Part shown: positions 48,746 to 60,258 of the stretch, piece after piece | Position numbering within the stretch: the first letter of the stretch is position 1 | How the letters are laid out: each line of letters begins with the position of its first letter | Assembly: GCA_015680905.1 (NCBI GenBank) | Contig: CM027379.1 | Location: 29,344,501-29,408,500 of the forward strand | Reading direction: 5' to 3' | DNA: 64,000 nucleotides | DNA from: Coptis chinensis | Taxonomy: Eukaryota; Streptophyta; Magnoliopsida; Ranunculales; Ranunculaceae | The notes under the pieces: model-generated | Databases searched by the model: none | Seen by the model: the letters and a program-made list of their open reading frames with translations, nothing else | Told to the model about the DNA's origin: nothing | Program-made: the position numbers and the translations under genes

Positions 48746-51170
48746 ATGAGATTAAGATCGGCCGAACAAAACACCACCGTAATTACACAACAACGTCAAC
48801 AAACAAGTCTATCTAGTATACCACCCACTACACCTCTAGCTACTATTTCACACACACCACGACATAATGCCCGACGAAGGAGAGGCTCCTCTCTCGGACT
48901 TTTATAAAGCCTTGGCGATAGCCCCAAATCTTGCATCGTTCTAGCGGACCCAGTTGGGGATTTCGAATCCCCCAAATATTTTAATTTGTTACCCGTTTTT
49001 CATGGATTAGACCATGAAAAACCTTATCGGCTATCGTCGTAGGGGATTGAACAAGTCCTAACAACATTCCACCATCCTACGGTTGGTGCGGAACAAATTA
49101 AACTAAAGGTATTCCCTTTCACCTTAGCCGATAAAGGCGGCGTCTTGGTTAACTGCCCAAAGCGCCTAATTACTGTGACTTCGTGGGCTAAACTTGTTCA
49201 AATTGTTTATGGAACATTTTTACCCACCCCTAAAGACGGATGAGATGCTTTCCAAGATTCATTTCTTTCGACAAAATCCTCATGAATCATTTTCGAGAGG
49301 CTTGGAATCGTTCACCGATCTCCTTATAAAGTGTCCACATCATAACTTAGCGAAAAGACACGTTAGTTAGTGCCTTTTTCAAAGGACTTCTACACCACCA
49401 TAAAGAAGTCCTAGACATAATGAATGGGGGTAGTTTCTTAAGCAAAAGAGCCTCCGAGGCTTATAAATTTTTAGAGGATCAAACTAAGCAAAATAACAAC
49501 TGGGGGTAGTGATGATATCCACGCTCCGCTAGTTCATCAAATACATTAAGGCCACCGGATGTTTGAAATTAAACACGATCCCAAGCTTAAAACTCTAATC
49601 AATCACTCACTAAAAGGTAGAGGCCATTTCTGTTCAACAAAAGCCTATCCCCGTCATGAATGTAAATTCAAATCCATGTAGTTTCATTTGGAGCCACGAG
49701 CATCCCGACTTCCATCGCGTCCTATAGCCTATGAACAGGCTTGTTCCATTAATAGTGAACCTAACGCCCCTTGGAGACAAAATCCCAACTTCGGTTGGAG
49801 AAATAACCAACACGTACGTCACACCTCCAGGGTACAATAATCAATATGTTAGGCCAACGCATAGTTTTAACCAAGCTCCACCACGACAAGGACAGGGTCA
49901 GGGTAATTTTAATAATTATAACAACCAAGTGCAACCTCGACAAGGTCAAGGTAGTTATAATAATTATAATGCTAATAGAGGTATCGTTCCGGTAAATAAT
50001 AATTATCAAAATCCACCCATAAATAATTCACGCGAAATAGTTCCAGTCACACCACCCGTGACTACTACACCCACACAACCGGATCGTCTTGACACCTTCA
50101 TACAAGTGAGCCAAAAACTTTTCCAAACCATGGCTCAATCTAACCAACAGCTTCTACAATCCGTTAATAATTTAAGCCAACAGTTGGCCCAAGATAAATC
50201 CCAACCCAAAGGTGTGTTTTCAGGTCACGAAATACCTAATCCTAAAACAACAAACACAGCCTTTGAGGTAACCAATAATACTAGTAATGAATATGAAAAT
50301 GTAAGTGAGCTAAAGGCCATCACCACTCTCCGTTCTGGCAGAGTGGTTGATAACAAAGTAACTATGCCTATAGTTACCCCACCAGTAGCCCCTACACCGC
50401 TATTTTACTAGATACCTAAAAAAAGAAACTGAAGAGCCTACCACTGTAGAGGTACCAGTTACAACACAACCTAAGAAACAGAAAGCCATGGTTAAACATC
50501 CAGGTGATACCATTGCTAAATATAGATAGAAACCACCGTTTCCACAAAAATTAGCCGTGTTAACTAGGGATACTAATTATGAGGAGATTAGGGACGTTTT
50601 CAAAAATCTAACTATAAACCTTTCCTTCCTCGAAGCTATTAAAAAGCTACCATACCATGCTAAGTTTCTTAAGGAGTTGTGTACTACTAGGCGTAAGACA
50701 AATATACCAAATGACGCCTTTTTAACAGAACAATTCCCAACTCTATCTGACCATAATGGAATTGTTAAGTACAAGGACCCTGGTCGTCCTACTATACAAT
50801 GCACCTTAGGAGATTCCTATCTGACGACCCGCGTTATTAGACACGGGGGCTAGTGTTAACTTACTCCCCATTTTATTTGTATAGACAAATAGGCCTAGAC
50901 GAAAATGCAACCCACTAAAATGACATTGCAATTAGGCTGATCGGTTTATTAAGTATCCTAAGGGTGTGGTTGAAAATGTTACGGTAAAATTCAGGATTTC
51001 TACTATCCGACTGATTTTGTCATCCTCGATCGATCAAGTCGTTAACGACTCTATCCCGATCATCTTAGGGCGTCCTTTCCTCGGCAATTGCCCAATGCGC
51101 TCATTAATTGCGCGATGGTTCTATGTCCATGTCTTTTGGCCATCTTGCTGTTGAAGTCAATGTTTTAAAA
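48746..51170 (+). pseudogene. gag: Element 2 gag-protease (frameshifted)
   Basis: Start MRLRSAEQNT at 48746. The capsid region has LPVFHGLDHEKPYR (~48990) and IKLKVFPFTLADK. A Gln/Asn/Pro-rich linker follows (49731-50411, open for 226 codons, with PRQGQGQGNFNNYNNQ-like repeats and a coiled-coil-like LFQTMAQSNQQLLQSVNNLS). Then comes a conserved segment (50557-50853) and an aspartic protease with ALLDTGASVNLLP, catalytic DTGA at 50840-50851. Several frameshifts separate the parts, but the key motifs are intact, unlike element 1, where DTG is degraded. It would package RNA and process Gag if the frames were whole. Confidence 0.85.
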
Positions 51171-52870
51171 CAAAGACCACGGTTACCCGATTAAGCCTAT
51201 GGATGGAGAGGTTAGCATGATCGAGAGCTTTGCTTTCGAGATTATTTCAACAACACGCGTTCCTCGATAATCATATGCCCAAATTTCTTTCCTTTGGAAG
51301 TTCAGACTCCAACATTTTCATCCCTACACTAGTCGATACACATATTACTTGGATGAGGATGAGATAGATGACTTTCTCAAAGATGTAGAGGACTATCATA
51401 GTAACGTGGATATGACCAATCTAGATGAGGAATTCGATGAGTTTTTAGAGGAGGTGATGATTCACCCTATCAAGGACTACTTTGCACAACATCCACCTCG
51501 ACTCCCTCCTTCCACCCTTTCAAAGGAATCTCGAGTTTGCACTTTCGATCCTTTTGTTTCTTCCGTGCTTCATAATTTTTTAAATCCACCTAGTAAACAA
51601 ATACTTGAAAAGACAAACCATTTGACACCTTCATTTTCGGACTTGAGAGGCAGTCCCTACCTACACTATGAATGAGTTTTGTGCTAAACCCACATCTTCA
51701 TTTTTTCCATACTTTCCTTCTACAACTTATCCATATCCACCATATTCTCCACAACCATTCACCTTCCCACACTTAGTTACTAGCACACCCTCTCGTTCAA
51801 AAATGAAAAAAAAGGTGCATGCTAGGTTACGTAATAGGGTTATCCGACTTCGCTTTCATTTCACTAGGTTGCATCATAGGAAATCTTGGTCCTTGATTGT
51901 GTTTGGATATGTTTTCTGTGATATTTATTTATGGAATGATCCACAACTATTTCGGTTGTTGATATATGATAAACTGCATGTTCATACATATGTTTAGATA
52001 AAGTCTCGAGTATCGACTATAAAAGCGACTCAACTTTTGTGTTTGGTGCATTTTCTTTCATTTCCATATATTGATGAGTGCACCATTAAGGTAATCGGGG
52101 CCTCCCCTACGGAGTGTGTGGCTGTAAGTACGGATCCTAAGTCCACGTTTAACATAATTCACGTTTTCCACTTTTGCATGTTTTCTCGGATTTTTGAGTC
52201 ATGTTTCTTTATGGGGTGAATTATGTCTTTCTTGTTTATTGTTTTTCATTATAAAATATAAAAAATATATATAGGAAGTCTTTAGCGATGGGTCGGGGAA
52301 TCGACTTTTTAAAAGACCATATATATAAAAATAAATTTTCTAAAAAGCTTTGTTGTAAAAAATTTGTTTGGGGTTCAAGTGTTAGTGTTTCCATCCTAGA
52401 ATGTTTTATGTCCCATTAGAGTTGCTTAGGCGTTGAATTGTATTACGATTCGGGTTGACATAATCCATGAATTTAGAGTTCATCGTTAAGCATAACGCGT
52501 CGTCATGCACGACTTTGAGGCATTTTCCACTATCTTATATGTCATCCACGGTCGAAATAGAGTGTTTTATGGATCATTAGATTGGAAATTCTCTCCTGAT
52601 CATTTCCATATCTCATTCACAAAAATCGGACCGGTAACGAAGCTGCAATTTTGATTTGAAGTTTCGCGAAAAATCGAAAAATTCCGAATTGGGCTTGGGC
52701 CCAACCATGCATCACCGGGCGGCCAAGACCCCACCTTTACCTTTCCCCAAACAGTCGTGTTCATCTTCCAAATCGCCATTAACGACCACCAAGCTCCAAA
52801 CCTAAAAAAAAAAAAAAAAATTTAAAAAGAAACCTAATTAAACCCATGCCCACAATCAAATCAACTTCAA
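51171..52870 (+). other. Element 2 segment replacing most of pol; origin unknown
   Basis: Where RT, RNase H and integrase are expected there are short ORFs (51349-51675, 51668-51997, 52037-52219) with no recognisable polymerase motif. One is acidic (DEDEIDDFLKDVEDYH), the next Pro/Tyr-rich then Arg-rich (FFPYFPSTTYPYPPYSPQPF; KKKVHARLRNRVIRL). They could be the acidic post-protease linker followed by a non-homologous filler. The right end (52340-52650) matches the integrase-AccA spacer of element 1, so the loss spans pol precisely. Confidence 0.55.
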
Positions 52871-52876
52871 ATCTTT

Positions 52877-52884
52877 TATAAATC
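52877..52884 (+). promoter_or_regulatory. TATA-like box before element 2 AccA
   Basis: CTTTTATAAATCC is followed by a very C/A-rich leader (CATCCACCACCACCTCCACC) and, 160 bp on, the AccA start at 53043. This matches the TATA-plus-pyrimidine-rich pattern of the other accessory genes. Confidence 0.45.
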
Positions 52885-53042
52885 CATCCACCACCACCTC
52901 CACCAAGTAGAAAAAAGCCAAAAACCACCAGAAATCTCAAAAATTGTGAATTGTCGCGCCACCACCACGGTTTGTTTCAGTCGGTCGACTCAAATTCCAA
53001 CACCACATCCTTTTTAAACCCCCACTACATTCCAAACTCTAA

Positions 53043-54225
53043 AATGGCTCAACAATGTCGAATCTTGCCGGAGCAAGCATTTACTGGCTACCACTTCACG
53101 CCGTTTCACGGTGTGAAATGATCGATAGAGATTTGGAATAGCTTGTGGTACTTTCGACCGCCTTTTACCACGAAGACTTAGTCCGGCGGTTTTACAACAC
53201 GAAGGAGGTGGAGGGACTAGAATTTTGTTATGGTGGTGAAGAGGAGGAAGGAAGTAACTCTTGGGTTGTTGGCTGAGATTCTAGGCATTTAAGCCTAGAA
53301 TCCATCTGATGTCACGTTGCGAGGAGTCCCAATACAATGGGGGTAGAGCCATTGATGAGCGTCGCGATTACCGAAGGGAACTACAATCGCGAGATCGCGT
53401 TGTGTTTTGCCGAGCATCCCTCAAAACCAACCACCGGGCTGCGGCTCGATGGATTGGTCGAAACGATCTGGCAAGGAGAAGGTCGGCGACATCGGTCCGA
53501 ACTGCCTCCACATTTTATGGATACTCCAGGAGCAGAAGTATGAGTTTTGTATCTTGGAGTTTTTGCTTAGCATGATTAGGGGAGTAGGGAAGGCTGTTGC
53601 ACCTCTCCCCGTGTTGATAACCAAGATCATCTTTGAAGTTGAGGAAGCGACTCCGGCGTCGATAAGTCTTACATCACCCTGCACCGAAATCCTCGCATTT
53701 ATAAGGAGTGTGTCCAACGAGTTTGGAGGTTGCCTGAGGATAGGATAGAGGACGAGGAGTATGGTGGAAATGAGAATGCCGAGGAGGATGGGGGAAATGA
53801 GATTGCCTCGGAGGATGAGGAGGACTTGACTTGTTTTGATCACGGATGCCACGGAGAGGTGTTGGTCGGATCACGAACGCGCATGGCCGTAATTCATCGT
53901 GGCATGCGTTCACTCAACACTATCTGCGAAGACCTCAGGACTCGACATGCTACTATCCATCATAACTTTGAGATCCGATCCCAGTGGAGGACGGCGGTGA
54001 AGGAACGGATGAGGGCGAGCTAGAAGCTTCGGCGCTAGTTTCGGGACGACATGCTTGCACGATTCCCACCTCACGGGGATTCGATTTCTGAGGACACACC
54101 ATCGAGGCACGAGCGTCGTCGCCGAAAGACGAATGGTGCTTGCCCATCGGGAGCTCAGGAGCTATCTCCTGACCGTGTGCCCTCCGCTACCAGTACCGAA
54201 GTAGTTAGGGATAGTATCGTTTGAT
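53043..54225 (+). pseudogene. Element 2 AccA (frameshifted)
   Basis: Start MAQQCRILPEQAFTGYHF at 53043. Readable parts after early stops are FYHEDLVRRFYNTKEVEGLE, then CLHILWILQEQKYEFCILEF and MIRGVGKAVAPLPVLITKII (53500-53640), then acidic EDEEYGGNENAEEDGGNE-like and a basic tail ending near RDSIV (54225). It aligns with AccA of elements 1 and 3. The N-terminal portion shows the AccA/AccB fold-like pattern (L...FY then LGIP-type). Function unknown; frameshifts suggest no full product. Confidence 0.68.
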
Positions 54226-54676
54226 GTTTATTTGTAGTTTCATTATTGTTATTTATTTTAATGTAAGTTTAATTCCATAATTTGAATTTTGTAGTGAAAT
54301 GTACTTCGAATGAAAATTTTAATATAATGAGGTTATTTTCATTGTGCGTGGTTGTTTAATATTGATCCCACCTTCCCAAATTGTTTGGGGGTGGTGTTAT
54401 CTATTCCAACATGATTTTTATATGACCCTTGTTTTAGAATTTATTGTGGAGTCAAGGTGAAAATATGGCCGTTTAGGCAAATCTATGAATAAGTATATGA
54501 AATCTCGATTAAATAGGTAGATTCTATCCTAAATTCAACCTAAAAGATACTAGGTTTGTTTTAGAATCAAGGAAATGAGTTGTTTCCGTTTTCGGGTTTG
54601 GAAAGTTTAGGATTTCCGGAAACTGCCGTAAAAACCTTTTTGCAACTTCCCGATCCATTTTAGCAATTTTAAACCT

Positions 54677-54686
54677 ATATAAACTT
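54677..54686 (+). promoter_or_regulatory. TATA-like box before element 2 AccB
   Basis: CTATATAAAC precedes a G-poor CT/CA-rich leader (TTCATTCATTCTATACTCAC..). The leader is closely matched by the element 1 sequence upstream of its AccB. The AccB start lies ~310 bp downstream. Confidence 0.5.
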
Positions 54687-54992
54687 CATTCATTCTATAC
54701 TCACAACTCACATTACACCTAACCTTCATCACTCACCTTTCACTCCCACGATTCCCACGTTTCATCTCAATTTCCGATCTTGACACCTCGGGCGCTTTTC
54801 AAGGCGCGCTCACCAATTTTTTCAGAATTTTTGTCGAGCGGCCTTTTCGCTTAAAGGTGAGTCGCGACCAGCTCAAACACTGGAATTCAAAATCTTGAGC
54901 GCTTTCATACGACTTTCGTGGACCAGAAAAATTCTAGTTTTCTGCGGGTAGTTTCCGGATCATTCGCAGCTATTCTAGAGCGTAATTTTGAG

Positions 54993-55918
54993 ATGACATC
55001 TCCTACCTTGATACCGGAACAGTCTTTCGAAGATTTGTTCCAAAGCACTACTTATGGTGCTTGGTTTCGCGAGGCGATCACATACGTTGGTTGGGAACCG
55101 CTTATGGTATGATCTGATGCACTTTATTCTCCAACACTAGCATCTTATTTTTACGATAACTGCATTTTCTTTGAGAGACCAGATGGAGAACAAGTGTTCT
55201 CCATCAACATTGATAATGAACCAATGGAAATTACCAGGTTCTTGCTAGCATTTGTTCTTGGACTTGCTATGCCCGCTGAAATACAAGACCCATGGTGCTA
55301 TTGGGTAGATAATATGTATGTCTACACTTACGAGTTTTTGCATGAGTCGTATGGCGGGCATTTTCCGTATCGAGGACCAAGGGGAATATAACGTCGCCTT
55401 TGGTAGCCTGTCCATGAACATAGGAACTGTTATGTTTTGGATCATGCTAAACATTTTAGGGGAATGGCATTTTTCTTCTGTGAATGAGGCCACTTGCAGC
55501 ATCTTCCTTGCTTTAGCCACGGGACGTATGTGTCATGACCTTCCCCGAACCTTGATGTCTAGTTTAGCTCGATCCCATAGCATGAGGCATAAGTACCCTC
55601 TTATGCCTGTTCTAATTCCGTATTATGCTATGTTTCTTTCCTATTTTTTGTACATGTTTCACGGATTGGATTACGGTTACGAATTTATCGACCCACCAAT
55701 AGTATTATTCGATCTTTTCGCATGCAATGACTTGGCAAGGGTGGAGGATACAACTTCATCGGGTTGCACCATACACCCCGTCGGACCAAGTGGCTCTTAA
55801 TAGGTTAGCAATAATAGATGATAAATGGCGGGAAGCCCGGCAAATTATCATGGCATGGCGGACGCTGAAGGAACCTCACTTCTTTATAGAAGAAGAGGAT
55901 GAGGAAGATGATGAGTAA
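54993..55918 (+). pseudogene. Element 2 AccB (frameshifted)
   Basis: Start MTSPTLIPEQSFEDLF at 54993. It is then broken, with readable pieces TYGAWFREAITYVGWEPLM, YSPTLASYFYD, MEITRFLLAFVLGLAMP, SMNIGTVMFWIMLNILGEWHF, MRHKYPLMPVLIPYYAMFLS and YTPSDQVALNRLAIIDDKW. It ends in an acidic EEEDEEDDE tail at 55918. The 'PLMPVLIPYYAMFLSYFLYMF' stretch is hydrophobic enough to be a membrane segment, but whether this is an envelope-like protein is unproven. Same position and sequence family as AccB of elements 1 and 3. Confidence 0.72.
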
Positions 55919-57725
55919 AGCGGGAGATAAGGTAAGTTTTAATTCTAGTTAGTGTGCCTTATGTCCTAAGCAATTTCATTCTTGTTAACCCCATAATGGG
56001 TAGAACTTCATTATAGAGTTGAGTCAGTTTTATTTCCTATATTAGATGCGTTCTAACCTTGTTTTGCGGATGTTCCTAAATTTCCGCACGCGATTCAATG
56101 GTATTTTTCTACCCTCTTTATTTAAAATGCTTTGAGGACAAAACATGTTTCTTGTTGGGGGCATAGAAACACGTGTAATTAAGGCATCTGTTAGGATATA
56201 GATAGAGATAATATGCATTTGTTTTCTAGTTAAAATTTCAAAAATTCAAAAATATAAATAAATAAGTTCATGCTATACACTTAGGAATATTGGTATTGTT
56301 TTCCTTCTCTATGCTCTTAATAATCTAGAAGTCTCCGTAGATTTTGCATTAGAATAATTTTTAGAAACTTAGGTTAATATATAGGTAATAATCTTTGCAT
56401 CTATCTATAAATATATTACATGAGTATCGATGATTGTTAGCGATAAAGTTTAAAATCTAGGCTAGAGTACTTATTCTACAAATCTGTGAGAATATAGCCT
56501 AAAGCCTTATATGAGGCGAAACATTTGAGAAATGACACAAAGGAGAAGTAAAATCCGGATAGAGAAATCACACGTCCACTTGCTGATCACTATACCATAT
56601 CCTAAGCGAGAATTTAGGCCCTCTTTTGGATCGATATAGCTAGAAATTCAAACCTATAAATTATTTTCCGCTAGTCGCCCCTCTAAGCCTTTCTTTAGCC
56701 TTTCATAAACCACAAATCCTTTACCCTGTTACAAAACAAAACAAAATAAAAAATTCAACCTACCCAATTTAGATAAGTCTGAAAATAGAATGAGGAAGAA
56801 AGAAGAAGAGAAAAACTTGTGTAAACAAAAGTTAGTTAATTGCTTGAAAAAATAAAAAGAAAAGAAGTTTCCATCCAAAGAAAAAAAAAAAAAATAGAAA
56901 TAAAATAAAAACTCCAAAAATAGAAAAAAAAAATGGAGTCAAAAGCCAAAGAAAAAAAAAAAAAAAATAAGGATGGAAACAAAGTATAGAAGAAAAAAAG
57001 AAATAATAAGGTTTTCTCTAAGTTACATAATATGAAGACTCTATTATCTCGGACTTGTCCTTTTTGAATATCCATTTCTTTCCTTCTTAAACCATCTCCT
57101 AATCCCATGACACCTAATAAAGACCTCTAGCTCAATTAGGAATAGGTTAGTGTGATAGTAAGTGGCAGATGTGTTTGATCGACTCGCTTTCCTTGTTGTC
57201 ATTGAGATTGTAAGGTAAAGTGTGCCCACTGCATTACTCTGGAGTAAATGAACTTGAGTGAAAAAAAATTAGAGTGTTGTATCTTGACTATTATTGTGAG
57301 AACCTACTTAAGGACGCTATCCCTATTTCAGAAACTTGACCTGCTAGGCATTTCATAGTATTACTCATAGTATTTATATTTGTATCATAGATGATTGATT
57401 ATTATGCATATATTAGCTTAGGTTTTCACTTGATTACTCTATATGTATTACTAGTGAGAGGTATAGTTAATTTAGATAATGAATAAGGAAACAATAGTTT
57501 TATTTCTTAGTCGTTGTAGTATAGAGGAAATTTGTGAGTACCTTCACTGGAAAACTCTCACGAGGCTATAACTTCGTCCACTAGGGAATTTCTAGTGGTT
57601 TAAGGCCTTGTTGCATATGGTCAATGTCCTTTCAAAAAAACGAGTAGATAGAACTCCATTTTTGGTCACTTATTCTAATTTCTCATCTTTGCTTGAGGAC
57701 AAGCAAAATGCTGTTTGGGGTGGTT
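55919..57725 (+). other. Element 2 3' non-coding tail and polypurine tract
   Basis: ~1.8 kb with several A-runs (56880-56970) and no gene. It contains the conserved block 57550-57630 with the dyad CCACTAGGGAATTTC/TAGTGG (57578-57598). It ends in GTTTGGGGTGGTT (57713-57725), the polypurine tract adjoining the 3' LTR. Confidence 0.82.
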
Positions 57726-59378
57726 TGATAAGAGCCTAAAACTGTAGTTTTAACCCTGTAACAGCCATACTTTTAGACCAATTATGTGAGTAATAATTAA
57801 GAGTTATACGATTCGTGTTTTTATGCATTTCGGGCTTCAAAGTCCATTATGTGCAGAAAATGTGCCACTTTAGCAAGATAAAGGAGCAAAGGTCGGTTGC
57901 TAAGGAGTTCTGTGATTAAAGGCCAAGATTCAAGAAGACAAAGCCTTTCTAAAGCCCGGTCCAAAAGAAAAAAGTCGACGGGCCGTAAACAACACACAAA
58001 AGTCAGAGAACTTCCGAAGGCCGTCTCTTTGGACTCAGACCTCGGAATGGGGCCTACCTTATGTCAAAACGACCGGCTCGGAAAGAGCTTTCCAATGGTC
58101 TAAGCCTTGATCTAATCAGAGGAGCAGAAGTGGACGAAAAGTTTGTTGAAGCCAACTACAGCTGAAGAGGCCTTTTTGGACTGAAAGAATTGGGTTTTGG
58201 GCCTGATTCTCTGGCCCAAAACATGGCTCCAAGCCCATGCACAATTTTTAGATTTAAACATATAAAAACCAAAGCTTAGCTCTTTGTTTATGGTAGATAG
58301 TGAATGGTAGCTAGTTAGACCTAAAACAATAGATAATTATAGATCTAGTTTTTATTTAATTAAATTAAGTTTAGTTTATATTCAATTCTTGTTTTAGATT
58401 AAACTCTTAGAATCATTATTCTTAATTAGTTTGATAAATAAAATAGCTATTTGTCAATTTCGATTCTTGTCATTTACAATTGTTTAGATCTAATTTCCCT
58501 TATTACGTAGATAGCTAGACTTAGATTAGTTAGATTATTAATTTAGTATTTGAATCATTGTTTTATTATTCATTAGATTAATAAAATAGTGTTATCCATA
58601 AGTTAGTTTCATTTCCATTAATTGTTTAGTTTCAATTCATAGATTCAAGTAATTGCCATTATTAGTTTAATTCAATTATTGCATTAGTAGTTTTGAATTG
58701 AGTTTAAACAAGCAAAGTTTCAACCTTTATATCATGTCTTGTTTGAATTCCATTGGGAATGATAGCGTGATGATTCTCGGCTAAACCTCCATTGAGGGGG
58801 TTGAGAAGCCTTGATGAAAGCTTGATTCCGATATCGTAGAGTCGGCATAAATTCCTTTCCACTCTAGAAACGATTAGTTCACCATGAGAATGGGTTTAAT
58901 CGTTCACATACTAGTTATAAATTGGTAGAAATGGCATGTGTAATTAGGGATTAGGAGTAACCATATTGTTCTGCGAAGCGATTCAATTCGGATTCTGACG
59001 ATTAATTCGTCGTTAGTAGGATTAAGTCGAGTTAAGGTGGAATCAATCCCCCTTTAACTCCTTATCATAGAATCAACGTAGCATTCCCATAGTTGTTCTG
59101 ATAGTCGATTAGTTGCATCTTGTGGGTAGTTGCATCGTAGTCAAGTTGCCACTTCGTAAATCTCTCATTAGACTTTAGAGTTAAGAGCACTTATAATGAG
59201 AGAACACAAAGCATCTTGGAAGGACTAAGAGTGGAACGAACTTCCTACTCCACTATATCTCATAGGATTGAGAGTAGAATCTTTGATAAAATATAGACAC
59301 GTAAGATAGTTTTAGTTTACTTATGTTTTAAGTTTCATTGTTCATTTCGTAGGTAAACTATCAATTTTATGTTTATCA
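57726..59378 (+). repeat. Element 2 3' LTR
   Basis: TGATAAGAGCC.. to ..TTTATCA, 1653 bp; TATAAAAA at 58261-58268; followed by target duplication AATAG (59379-59383). Confidence 0.94.
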
Positions 59379-59517
59379 AATAGCATATGGATAGAATAGT
59401 CGAGTTGCATGTGTGACAAGTGTTATGCGTACCTTGTAGCGTGCGCGATTTTCTCTGAACAGCATGAGTATCAATTAATTAATTTGGTGAGTTTTGGATG
59501 GTCTTTCTTTGTTATGG

Positions 59518-59572
59518 TTTTTTTTTTTTTTTTTTTTTTTATTTTTTATTTTTTTATTATTTTTTTTTTTTA
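59518..59572. repeat. Poly(T) tract in element 3
   Basis: An almost pure T run with scattered A. It is downstream of the microprotein ORF on the minus strand, where it reads as poly(A). Confidence 0.85.
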
Positions 59573-59717
59573 GAGAGGAAAAGACAACTAATATACATAA
59601 ATAGTTAATAAAAAAAATTTCCATTTAATACGTAACCCGTACAAATATGTGAGAATTATTTAACACACCATACTAATATACAAAATGAAAGTCAGAAAAA
59701 GAGATGGTTACATAGAA

Positions 59718-59837
59718 CTAGATGTTCTGGATCATGTTATGCATGAGTGACAAGAGAATAATGATAAACACTGTTATCATGAATACTGTGATAGCCCATT
59801 CGCGTTGCTCCTTTTCCCATCGCTCGATTGGATTCAT
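59718..59837 (-). CDS. 39-aa single-pass membrane microprotein of element 3
   Basis: Short intact ORF, 39 codons plus TAG. The N-terminus MNPIERWEKEQREW is charged and amphipathic. Residues ~15-32 are a strong hydrophobic segment (AITVFMITVFIIILLSLM), followed by a short polar end (HNMIQNI). This is the layout of a tail-anchored or viroporin-like small membrane protein; that role is inferred from shape only. On the minus strand it is preceded by TATAAATAC (59918-59926) and a ~50-nt CT/CA-rich leader, the arrangement expected for a short independent transcript. It lies between the two AccA copies of element 3. No counterpart was found by eye in elements 1 or 2. It was too short for routine ORF calling. 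Confidence 0.55.
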   Translation of the reverse strand: MNPIERWEKEQREWAITVFMITVFIIILLSLMHNMIQNI

Positions 59838-59917
59838 TATGATCAAGAAAATGAGAATTTGTGTGTGAAGTGTGAAGAGTGAGAGAAAGGGATGAGTGAA
59901 GGTGGAAAAGGAGAGTT

Positions 59918-59926
59918 GTATTTATA
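59918..59926 (-). promoter_or_regulatory. TATA box before the microprotein ORF
   Basis: TATAAATAC on the minus strand lies 81 bp before the ATG. The following leader (CTCTCCTTTTCCACCTTCAC..) is almost free of G, as in plant 5' leaders. Confidence 0.55.
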
Positions 59927-60258
59927 ATTAGATTTATGATCGTTGGGCTTCTGACCGTTTGGATCAGTCCGTTGGGTTCTGATCGTTGGGTTTTGAGAGT
60001 AGGCCCAATGCATCGAGGAACAAACTACTATATTAGAAAGTACAATAATTGCATAACATAAATAATTTCTCATTCAAACCGTCTGGAGATACAAAATTAT
60101 GAGAAATCAACCGATATATAATATTTTTATCACAAGAAAACTAAAAATGCAATGCATAAGGGAAATAAATAGCTACTGGGAATCCTCCGGGTTAGCAGAA
60201 GATGAACCCGGGTTTCTACGTTAAAATTAACCACGACGAACTTCCGGGCTGAAATGAC

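Larger units (their letters stand above)
46567..59378 (+). mobile_element. Element 2: complete but non-autonomous Athila-like LTR retrotransposon
   Basis: 12.8 kb with two LTRs of ~1652 bp, tRNA-Asp-like primer site, gag, protease, an unassigned 1.9-kb segment, AccA, AccB, long tail, polypurine tract and a perfect 5-bp target duplication AATAG. No RT, RNase H or integrase motif can be found between protease and AccA. It inserted into element 3 between the AccA copy and the microprotein ORF. LTRs are nearly equal in length and similar over their whole extent, so this is the youngest large insertion here. Confidence 0.92.

Noticed and set aside
53421..53852. 143-codon minus ORF opposite AccA of element 2
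   Set aside because: Shadow of the AccA reading; the plus strand holds the motifs shared with elements 1 and 3.
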